From NCBI GenBank assembly GCA_903970525.1, contig CAJCIZ010000272.1, forward strand, positions 1 to 50,182: a DNA stretch of 50,182 nucleotides, written 5' to 3'. The notes beneath the pieces were generated by a model that saw only the letters and a program-made list of their open reading frames with translations, was not told the origin of the DNA and did no database searches. The DNA comes from Myxococcales bacterium. GTDB taxonomy: Bacteria > Pseudomonadota > Gammaproteobacteria > DSM-16500. Shown piece after piece: positions 44,375 through 50,182 of this stretch. Positions within the stretch are counted from its first letter, which is position 1. Each line of letters starts with the position of its first letter. Position numbers and translations under genes: made by a program.

Positions 44375-44677
44375 TTAATCATTCGCCTTAGCATCCCAAA
44401 ACACAATATGTTCATGCTTGATGATTTGACTTAAATATTCTAAAGCAGATGCAATCTTTTCGTTACTATCAAAAAACTCGATCGCAAGCGGTAAATCTAG
44501 AGAGAGATCCACAAAGGAAGCCGTATGATTACCCGTTTCACCAAAACCACTAATGGCACGGAAAACACTAATACCTCGAATATTAGCTTCTGTTTTTAAA
44601 TATTTCACAACTGTACCAAGCAAATGCGACGATTCCATGACATACACACGAACGATGACGACGTCTATTGTTTTCAT
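44375..44677 (-). CDS. DUF190 (PII-like) protein associated with CrcB
   Basis: A 100-residue protein starting MKTIDVVIVRVYVMES with its ATG overlapping the crcB stop (ATGA). SSHLLGTVVKYLKTEANIRGISVFRAISGFGE fits DUF190, a GlnK-like fold often encoded beside fluoride channel genes. It probably senses a nucleotide or ion and modulates the channel, which is inferred from neighbours and fold. Confidence 0.82.
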   Translation of the reverse strand: MKTIDVVIVRVYVMESSHLLGTVVKYLKTEANIRGISVFRAISGFGETGNHTASFVDLSLDLPLAIEFFDSNEKIASALEYLSQIIKHEHIVFWDAKAND

Positions 44678-45051
44678 AACTGTCTTGCTCCCATTACACC
44701 GATCCAAACTGCCACAATACATAGAAGTACGCTGAGAAAAACATTTAAAGCTGCGCTAATCCATGCCCCGCTTTCAAAAAGATTCAGTGTTTCAATCGAA
44801 AAAGAAGAAAAAGTCGTATAGCCGCCTAAAAATCCAATCAGCAACAAAGATCGTAATTGCGGACCCACGCCATCAAATCTTTCCAGGATCAAAACAAAAA
44901 GCAATCCCATTAAGAAGCACCCACTCACATTCACAACCAAGGTGCCATATGGAAATTGCCTACCCACCAGCCAATAAATACTATTCGATATCCAATAGCG
45001 AAATATCCCGCCTAAACCTGCGCCGAGAAAAATCAATAGCGAATTTAACAT
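44674..45051 (-). CDS. crcB: Fluoride ion channel CrcB/Fluc
   Basis: A 125-residue membrane protein from the ATG at 45051 (AGGGAAG upstream). Four hydrophobic helices carry the family motifs GAGLGGIFRYW, GTLVVNVSGCFLMG, and GFLGGYTTFSSFSIE with the Phe residues that line the fluoride path. It exports fluoride as an antiparallel dimer. I see no fluoride riboswitch sequence in the 145 bases upstream. Confidence 0.92.
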   Translation of the reverse strand: MLNSLLIFLGAGLGGIFRYWISNSIYWLVGRQFPYGTLVVNVSGCFLMGLLFVLILERFDGVGPQLRSLLLIGFLGGYTTFSSFSIETLNLFESGAWISAALNVFLSVLLCIVAVWIGVMGARQL

Positions 45052-45195
45052 CTCGTCTTCCCTAATCATCACTTCTATTGAGTCTAGCAGAACCTTGATC
45101 TTTTTTAAATTCATGGAACGGTGTGCTAAACTAGTTAGCAATATCAGCTCTATAATTGAACAGCCTCTATCATCCTATTCTGATAAGGAAAGAGA

Positions 45196-46677
45196 ATGAA
45201 GTCTTATTTGAAATTAAAAGAATTATTTAAGCAACTCTCTCAGCTGCACTACACACAGCGCATTATGCAATGGGATGAAGCTGTGATGATGCCAGAAGGC
45301 GCTGCTGAAACACGCGCTCAGGCCATGGCAACCTTAAGTGGTTTGACACAAAAAATGTTAGTGAATAAAAAAAATCAAACACTCATTGCTGCAGCGAAAC
45401 AAGAACAAGGTTTGTCTGCTTGGGATTCAGCAAACTTGGCGTGGATGGAACACAAATACACTGTTGCCGCATGTATCCCTGTAAAGTTAACTGAGAAATT
45501 AACTACAGCCAGCATGAATTGCGAACAAGCGTGGCGAAAAATGCGTGCACAAAATAATTGGAAACAATTTTTACCGCATTTTAATAAAGTATTTAAATTA
45601 GTGAAAGAAACAACAAAACGACGCGCGGATGTTTTGCAGTTGAGTCCCTACGACGCATTGTTAGATCAATACGCGCCAGGATTTAATCAAAAAAAGATTG
45701 ATGCGATTTTTGCTGATTTAAAACAAACGATGCCTGCTTTAGTGCAACAAGCTAAAAATAAACAAAGCAAAGAGCAAGTCGCACTACCTGCAGGACCTTT
45801 TGCTATGGAGTTGCAAAAAGAATTAGGCTTGACGGTTATGCATGCTTTGCAATTTGATTTTAATCAAGGACGACTGGATGTTAGCCATCATCCATTTTGC
45901 AGTGGCGGACCAACTGATGTGCGCATGACGACACGCTATCAAAAAGATGATTTTCACTCTGCATTATTAGGCATTTGTCATGAGACAGGACACGCTTTAT
46001 ATGAGCAAGGTTTACCGCGAGAATGGATAGATCAGCCCGTAGGTGTAGTGGATAGCATGGCCATGCATGAAAGCCAATCATTATTAATTGAAATGCAACT
46101 GTGTCGTTCACCCGAATTTTATCACTATCTTTTGCCAGAAGTTAAAAATAAATTTGGTGAGCAAGAAGCATTTACCGCAGATAATTTATATCAACTCGCC
46201 ATCCGAGTGAAACCGAATTTAATTCGTGTAGAAGCTGATGAAGTAACGTATCCTTTGCATATTATTTTACGTTATGAATTAGAGAAAGCTTTATTCAATG
46301 ATGAAATAACGTTAAAAGATTTACCCACGCGTTGGGATGAATTGATGCGATCTTATTTAGGTTTGTCTACAAAAGGCAATGACAAAGATGGCGTCATGCA
46401 AGATGTGCACTGGCCATCGGGTGCTTTCGGATATTTCCCGGCTTATACGCTAGGCCGACTGATGGCAGCACAATTTTTTGCAACATTTTTACGACAAAAC
46501 CCGCAATTTTTTGCTGAGGCTGCGAAAGGAAATTTCAGTGGCTTAGTGAACTGGTTACATAAAAATATTCACTCGCAAGCCTCTGTTTTACCAACAGAAG
46601 ATTTATTAAAAAAGGTGACAGGAGAATCCTTAAACTCTAAGTATTTCCTTGATCATATTAAACAACGCTATCTATAA
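45196..46677 (+). CDS. Metallocarboxypeptidase Taq (peptidase family M32)
   Basis: A 493-residue protein of normal M32 length. The zinc motif H262-E263-T-G-H266 lies in GICHETGHALYEQGLP, and the third ligand Glu near 292 in AMHESQSLLIEMQL. The start MKSYLKLKELFKQLSQLHYTQRIMQWDEAVMMP is the family's opening helix with the W-D segment. It trims C-terminal amino acids from peptides in the cytoplasm. It is divergent from crcB with a short shared promoter region. Confidence 0.95.
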   Translation: MKSYLKLKELFKQLSQLHYTQRIMQWDEAVMMPEGAAETRAQAMATLSGLTQKMLVNKKNQTLIAAAKQEQGLSAWDSANLAWMEHKYTVAACIPVKLTEKLTTASMNCEQAWRKMRAQNNWKQFLPHFNKVFKLVKETTKRRADVLQLSPYDALLDQYAPGFNQKKIDAIFADLKQTMPALVQQAKNKQSKEQVALPAGPFAMELQKELGLTVMHALQFDFNQGRLDVSHHPFCSGGPTDVRMTTRYQKDDFHSALLGICHETGHALYEQGLPREWIDQPVGVVDSMAMHESQSLLIEMQLCRSPEFYHYLLPEVKNKFGEQEAFTADNLYQLAIRVKPNLIRVEADEVTYPLHIILRYELEKALFNDEITLKDLPTRWDELMRSYLGLSTKGNDKDGVMQDVHWPSGAFGYFPAYTLGRLMAAQFFATFLRQNPQFFAEAAKGNFSGLVNWLHKNIHSQASVLPTEDLLKKVTGESLNSKYFLDHIKQRYL

Positions 46678-46698
46678 ACTATTTAGGAATAACATAAC

Positions 46699-46902
46699 AT
46701 GCAAACCGGCACAGTTAATCGATTTAATAAAATTAAAGGTTATGGATTTATCACACCCGACGAAGGAACCTCTGAAGTTTTCGTTCATTTTTCAGAAGTA
46801 GAAGCATCCGGTTACAAAGAATTAAAACCAGGCCAACGTGTTCAATATGTTTTATCTGTTGGTGATAAAGGCGAATTTGCGACTAAGGTTGTGGTAATTT
46901 GA
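46699..46902 (+). CDS. Cold-shock domain protein
   Basis: A 67-residue CspA-type protein: TGTVNRFNKIKGYGFITPDEG carries RNP1 (K-G-Y-G-F-I), VFVHFSEV carries RNP2, and the last strand is QRVQYVLSVGDKGEFATKVVV. It binds single-stranded RNA or DNA as a chaperone. It follows the carboxypeptidase gene by 21 bases and is followed by a strong terminator. Confidence 0.95.
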   Translation: MQTGTVNRFNKIKGYGFITPDEGTSEVFVHFSEVEASGYKELKPGQRVQYVLSVGDKGEFATKVVVI

Positions 46903-46925
46903 TGGCGTGACTTCATTGATAAAAT

Positions 46926-46962
46926 AAAAAAGCCAACTATCAAATCGATAGTTGGCTTTTTT
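46926..46962. terminator. Bidirectional intrinsic terminator
   Basis: AGCCAACTATC at 46931-46941 pairs perfectly with 46947-46957 across a 5-base loop, flanked by five A on the left and a T run on the right. It ends the cold-shock transcript and also suits the convergent gene at 46985. Confidence 0.92.
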
Positions 46963-46984
46963 ATCAACATTAAATCATTACAAA

Positions 46985-47446
46985 TTAATAATTAGAGAAA
47001 GTCTTCGTCCAACGTCCCGATATCCATTCCCAGATCACACAAACACCTGATTCAGTCGCCTTGTTACAACGCCAATAACCTTCAATCCACGCAACGCCTT
47101 GTGTTGAATTTTCATATTTACAAACTTTATGCGCGGGAATCCATACTTGATCGTGCCATCCTGCCTCTATTTGTACGCAAGAAATAAAACCCGTTGGTGT
47201 ACTGATGGTTTCATCCGCTGCTGGAACAGAAGTGATAACAGTATGACGCGTTTCAATTGTTTTTGTAGAAGTTGAACCATCTGCAGAGGTTCGCACCTTT
47301 GTCGTGGTCACAGTATTTTCTTGATTACCTTGCGCATTGATAGTGCTTGAAGAAGTTGTCTGATCTTGTGCTTGTACGTTTATACAAGCAAAAATAGACA
47401 GGAATACCGAAACAACAATCGCTAAACTCATATGGAAACGAGACAT
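46985..47446 (-). CDS. Secreted hypothetical protein with Trp-rich C-terminal part
   Basis: A 153-residue protein from an ATG with AAGGGGG 7 bases upstream. A signal peptide (to about residue 27, ending NVQA) is followed by a low-complexity Thr/Ser stretch (about 30-70) and a Trp/Cys-rich domain with four Cys (CVQIEAGWHDQVWIP, VAWIEGYWRC, GVCVIWEWISGRW). The two W-x-x-G-Y/R-W repeats recall small outer-surface or periplasmic domains. I do not know the family. It should be exported. Confidence 0.65.
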   Translation of the reverse strand: MSRFHMSLAIVVSVFLSIFACINVQAQDQTTSSSTINAQGNQENTVTTTKVRTSADGSTSTKTIETRHTVITSVPAADETISTPTGFISCVQIEAGWHDQVWIPAHKVCKYENSTQGVAWIEGYWRCNKATESGVCVIWEWISGRWTKTFSNY

Positions 47447-47553
47447 GCACAAACCCCCTTGGCTTAAATTGAAATTAACTTAAGCTTATACTATAGCGTT
47501 TTAGATATAGATATATCATTAGAGATAACCCTAGACTTGAATCTGACGTGCCA

Positions 47554-47582
47554 TTGACAAAGTACAATATTTAACCTATTAT
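47554..47582 (+). promoter_or_regulatory. Near-consensus sigma-70 promoter for the HAD gene
   Basis: TTGACA at 47554-47559 and TATTAT at 47577-47582 with a 17-base spacer match the consensus at 11 of 12 positions. Transcription would begin about 17 bases before the ATG at 47606. Confidence 0.75.
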
Positions 47583-47605
47583 CTCGCATTCATACAATTC
47601 ATTCC

Positions 47606-48325
47606 ATGATGTCTCCAATGATCGATACTCAAAACAAACTCTCAAAAAGCAATGAAGCGCCCGTCTTCATCTGGGACGTCGGTGGCGTCATCTTAGAATG
47701 GAAACCCATTCAATTTGCAGCCAAGTATGAAAATGGAAAATACCAAGCAGAATGCTTGGCGATTTTAACACATGAAAATTGGATTAAGCTGGATAGAGGT
47801 GATTTAAGTTATCAAGACATGATTGCAATTTATAGCCGTCAACTCAATCTACCAGACAGTGAAATTCACACACTACTCCAAGCTGTTTTTCATTCATTGA
47901 AACCACAAAATGAAGTCATTAACTTAATCTTACAATTAAAAACCGCAGGCTATGAGCAATACTGTTTAACGAATGGCGCTAGAGAATATCTTCAGCATGT
48001 CACTAGCCCTGCATACAAATCCGCGTATAATTTTTCGTTAAATGATTTATTTAGTCATGATCAAATTGTTTTATCTGCAAGTATTAACTTATTAAAACCC
48101 GAACCTGAAATTTATCATCACATACTCACTAAATTTAATTTAAAAGACCGAAAAATTATCTTCATAGATGATACAGAAAAAAATATTAAAGGCGCATTAG
48201 CCGCAGGTTGGTGGCGTGGCATTCATTTTACAAATTTCCTAGACTGCTCGCATGCCATTCACAATAGTCTGATTGAATTTAACAGAATCCCATTAAAAAA
48301 TACTACAATTAATGGGGATCTCTAG
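47606..48325 (+). CDS. HAD-family phosphatase (subclass IA, YihX-like)
   Basis: A 239-residue protein with HAD motif I in WDVGGVILEW (nucleophile Asp followed by Gly, as in YihX-like members), motif II in YCLTNG, Lys of motif III in LKPEPEIY, and the metal-binding pair in FIDDTEKNIKGALAAGW. It probably removes phosphate from a sugar phosphate or nucleotide. The start is one of three ATGs in the first five codons and lacks a clear ribosome binding site. Its end overlaps the convergent gene by 33 bases. Confidence 0.85.
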   Translation: MMSPMIDTQNKLSKSNEAPVFIWDVGGVILEWKPIQFAAKYENGKYQAECLAILTHENWIKLDRGDLSYQDMIAIYSRQLNLPDSEIHTLLQAVFHSLKPQNEVINLILQLKTAGYEQYCLTNGAREYLQHVTSPAYKSAYNFSLNDLFSHDQIVLSASINLLKPEPEIYHHILTKFNLKDRKIIFIDDTEKNIKGALAAGWWRGIHFTNFLDCSHAIHNSLIEFNRIPLKNTTINGDL

Positions 48326-48694
48326 CGTCTTATCTTTTGTTGTGGTAGCACACCCACCTATCATAAAGACTAATATATCTTTGCTACCACCGCCGGTAGG
48401 ACAGGATTCTGGCTCTGAAGCTTCACAGTATTTGTATCCCCAACATGGGCAATAAGTATTTTGATTAACGTAAGCGCAGACTTTTGTTCCAACTGGGAAA
48501 TTCACAGTAAACGTTTTCTTATCTGCATTGACCATCACATTCGTATAAGGCGTACCAACCTGCCATAATCTCATATCAAGACTGCATGTTTTATCCAGCG
48601 TGACGGTTACCGTATCAGCGAAACAGGGAACCATTAATCCAATACTGAATATCATCACAACAATTTTAATCCACGCAGATAGACATGATCTCAT
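48293..48694 (-). CDS. Small secreted Cys-rich hypothetical protein
   Basis: A 133-residue protein from the ATG at 48694, set by GGAGAG 7 bases upstream. A signal peptide covers about residues 1-26 (ending PCFA), and the mature part holds eight Cys (TCSLD, VCAYVNQNTYCPCWGYKYC, ESCPTGGG, GGCATT, NCSIF). The Cys cluster suggests disulfides or a metal site. I do not recognise the family. It overlaps the HAD gene tail to tail. Confidence 0.6.
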   Translation of the reverse strand: MRSCLSAWIKIVVMIFSIGLMVPCFADTVTVTLDKTCSLDMRLWQVGTPYTNVMVNADKKTFTVNFPVGTKVCAYVNQNTYCPCWGYKYCEASEPESCPTGGGSKDILVFMIGGCATTTKDKTLEIPINCSIF

Positions 48695-48832
48695 TGCATC
48701 GCTCTCCAATATATAACTCATCCCATTATGCGGTTAATAAAATCATATTAGCATAACTGTGCGACTATTTGACATGCATACTTATACTAGTCTAAGCTCA
48801 ATTCATCTATCTTTCGCACAAAAATTTCTCTA

Positions 48833-49261
48833 TTATGGATTATCCCGCGTAATAATATGCGGCCATCTATAATGACAATTCATTAAATCCTCGGGATCTA
48901 CAGTCACAACATAAAGTCTATATTCATTATCCTCTTGCGCCAATAATCCTTGCATACATTTCCCTTTCGTGACTTCGTACCAACACGCTCTCCCTTCAAA
49001 ATCTTTTTCCATAAATTTGCTAATGGGCAGTTGCACAGGTTTAGGCTGATAAAGATTCCAACGACTATTCTTTTCATGTTTGACGACAGATAAACGCGCC
49101 CAGCCACCTAAGGGCATTGCGCTATTTTCATTTTCGCGTCTACCCCATACAACCAATTTATGCTCGCCATTTTTCAGTTTGACCGGAAGCACTGCTTTAT
49201 TTTGTGCGAAATAAATCGTTCGCAGTTTATTTTCATAGGTAAAGATAACAGCTTCTGGCAT
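48833..49261 (-). CDS. Hypothetical protein linked to a Y-family DNA polymerase gene
   Basis: A 142-residue soluble protein of unknown family. It contains FTYENKLRTIYFAQNKAVLPVK in the first 30 residues and PLGGWARLSVVK near 50-60, and ends with VVTVDPEDLMNCHYRWPHI. It lies 12 bases after the polymerase stop in the same direction, so it is probably co-transcribed and may act with the polymerase in DNA damage tolerance; that role is inferred from position only. Confidence 0.6.
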   Translation of the reverse strand: MPEAVIFTYENKLRTIYFAQNKAVLPVKLKNGEHKLVVWGRRENENSAMPLGGWARLSVVKHEKNSRWNLYQPKPVQLPISKFMEKDFEGRACWYEVTKGKCMQGLLAQEDNEYRLYVVTVDPEDLMNCHYRWPHIITRDNP

Positions 49262-49273
49262 ATCAGCCTCACA

Positions 49274-50182
49274 TCAAATCGTTTGGCGATGACCATACGG
49301 TTTCCACGCTGGCGCAATCACATTAGGCATTTGCGATCGCTGTAACATTGTCACAGGTGCAATCGTAAATTCGCCATATTTATCGTTTATTTCATCGACT
49401 GTTGAATACAATAATTCACGTTTATGATTTTCTGTTGTCAATAAATCAATTTGATAACCTCCCCCTCTAGGATCCAATGCCGTCACTTGTATTTGACTCA
49501 CTGGTTCACCTTGCCAACTTTGATAAATTAAAAATTCTGCTAATCGAAATATTTCATTGCTATCGTTTGTCGCTTGAATACTTCTTCCTTTAGAACCAAA
49601 CCACCCTAAGTCATGATTCAGCAAACCCGCAAAAAAATGTTGCGCTCTAAACTGATGATGTCTTAATCTCGCACCCAATTTTTCACACATATGCATTAAA
49701 AAAGTGTCGATAACACTAGGATGCGTTGTGTTAGGCGGCATGACTTTGCCATGCCCCATGGATTTTGGATCTGCGACTATCGTATGCACGGGATCAGGAT
49801 CCGCGCCCTGACACATATACCAAATACGTCTACCAACATTGCCAAAGCGCTTGGCTAAAATACTCAGCGGAATTTTTTCCACTTCTCCGCAAGTGGTCGC
49901 ACCATGTTTTGCAAGAAATCCACCAATACCTGCTTTAATGCCACTTAATTCCGTGACTGGCACATCGCGCAACCTTGCTTTCGCTTCCCACGGTGGAATC
50001 ACAACATAGCCATCGGGTTTTTGTAATTTTGCGGCGTATTTTGCAGTGGTTTTGTCACCACTTACACCCACTGAACAAAGTAATCCTGAGTTTGCATAAA
50101 CAATTTCTTTCGCCATGCGCGCCATTTTTTCTGGCGTGCCATGCAATAATTGACAATGCGTGACATCCAAAAAAGCTTCATC
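49274..50182 (-). CDS. Y-family DNA polymerase (DinB/UmuC-like), partial
   Basis: At least 302 codons; the 5' end lies beyond the right edge. The visible part opens with DEAFLDVT, the catalytic palm motif of Y-family polymerases, then CSVGVSGDKTTAKYAAKLQKPDG (family: S-I-G-I-A-x-N-K-x-L-A-K-x-A), the helix-hairpin-helix region LSGIKAGIGGFLAKHGATTCGEV, and a little-finger domain. It bypasses DNA lesions. The full protein should be about 400 residues. Confidence 0.88.
   Translation of the reverse strand, partial: DEAFLDVTHCQLLHGTPEKMARMAKEIVYANSGLLCSVGVSGDKTTAKYAAKLQKPDGYVVIPPWEAKARLRDVPVTELSGIKAGIGGFLAKHGATTCGEVEKIPLSILAKRFGNVGRRIWYMCQGADPDPVHTIVADPKSMGHGKVMPPNTTHPSVIDTFLMHMCEKLGARLRHHQFRAQHFFAGLLNHDLGWFGSKGRSIQATNDSNEIFRLAEFLIYQSWQGEPVSQIQVTALDPRGGGYQIDLLTTENHKRELLYSTVDEINDKYGEFTIAPVTMLQRSQMPNVIAPAWKPYGHRQTI

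Noticed and set aside
44763-45065. A 100-codon plus-strand frame antisense to crcB
   Set aside because: It mirrors the conserved channel gene and has no ribosome binding site or domain.
45052-45195. Fluoride riboswitch upstream of crcB
   Set aside because: I looked for the conserved GGxGATGGxxxxCCGCC-like pattern and pseudoknot partners on the minus strand and found none.
1-50182. CRISPR arrays, rRNA and tRNA genes
   Set aside because: No regularly spaced direct repeats, no rRNA-like blocks and no cloverleaf with a GTTCRA-type T-loop were noticed by eye; a tRNAscan run would be needed to exclude a tRNA fully.

Overview
The window is AT-rich bacterial chromosome, most likely from a host-associated gammaproteobacterium of the Legionellales type (relatives of Legionella, Coxiella, Aquicella or Berkiella). 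This is inferred from the style of the housekeeping genes (glmS, glmM, crcB, an M32 carboxypeptidase, a cold-shock protein), a eukaryote-like F-box protein, dispersed palindromic repeats and many decaying genes. No rRNA or tRNA gene was seen, so the taxonomic call is an inference.

Bases 1-18193 hold the main discovery: a thiopeptide (pyritide-type RiPP) gene cluster. A 55-residue precursor gene, missed by simple long-ORF calling, lies at 4125-4292 on the minus strand. Its predicted core SCTTCECCCS matches, as I recall it, the first ten residues of the nosiheptide core (SCTTCECCCSCSS) and stops at Ser10, the residue that closes the central pyridine of nosiheptide. Around it are a NosN-like radical SAM enzyme, an Fe(II)/2-oxoglutarate-type oxygenase, a two-part metallo-beta-lactamase-fold protein and the start of an AMP-binding enzyme (minus strand, 1-3976). 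A plus-strand set encodes an unknown 154-aa protein, an Ocin-ThiF-like partner protein, a SagB-like azoline dehydrogenase and a Rieske oxygenase (4509-8359). An aminotransferase and an LCM-type methyltransferase lie on the minus strand (8364-10454). A second plus-strand set (10602-18193) encodes a split-LanB glutamylation enzyme, a NosK-like hydrolase, a NosJ-like carrier protein, a NosI-like ligase, a LanB C-terminal-domain-like enzyme and a YcaO-type cyclodehydratase. Together they predict a bicyclic, nosiheptide-like thiopeptide with a side-ring acyl group bridging Glu6 and Cys8. No NosL-type tryptophan lyase, P450, exporter or ribosomal resistance gene is visible; the cluster runs off the left edge.

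Bases 18250-21394 hold three minus-strand genes of unknown function, one with an F-box-like motif; they look like host-interaction or effector candidates.

Bases 21661-34146 form a cell-surface sugar region. GlmM and GlmS make amino-sugar phosphates, a UDP-sugar 6-dehydrogenase and a UDP-sugar epimerase convert the nucleotide sugars, and a plus-strand operon encodes a PgaC-like synthase, a PgaA-like TPR/outer-membrane barrel, a PgaB-like deacetylase and a GT4 glycosyltransferase. A secreted GH18-like protein is convergent to it.

Bases 34147-43553 are a scrambled accessory stretch: a palindromic repeat, an AraC/GyrI regulator with a truncated SnoaL-like gene, tandem Dabb proteins, a PfpI-protease remnant beside an archaeal-type ATPase gene flanked by CGCCAATTA inverted repeats, a secreted cupin, a fused and nonsense-mutated glycosyltransferase pseudogene, an aldo/keto reductase, a C45-type Ntn hydrolase, and a TacA-type antitoxin whose TacT-type toxin partner is frameshifted.

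Bases 43561-50182 return to more ordinary genes: a B3-like metallo-beta-lactamase-fold protein, DUF190 and crcB, an M32 carboxypeptidase, a cold-shock protein with a clear terminator, two small secreted proteins, a HAD phosphatase with a near-consensus promoter, and a Y-family polymerase running off the right edge with a small partner gene.
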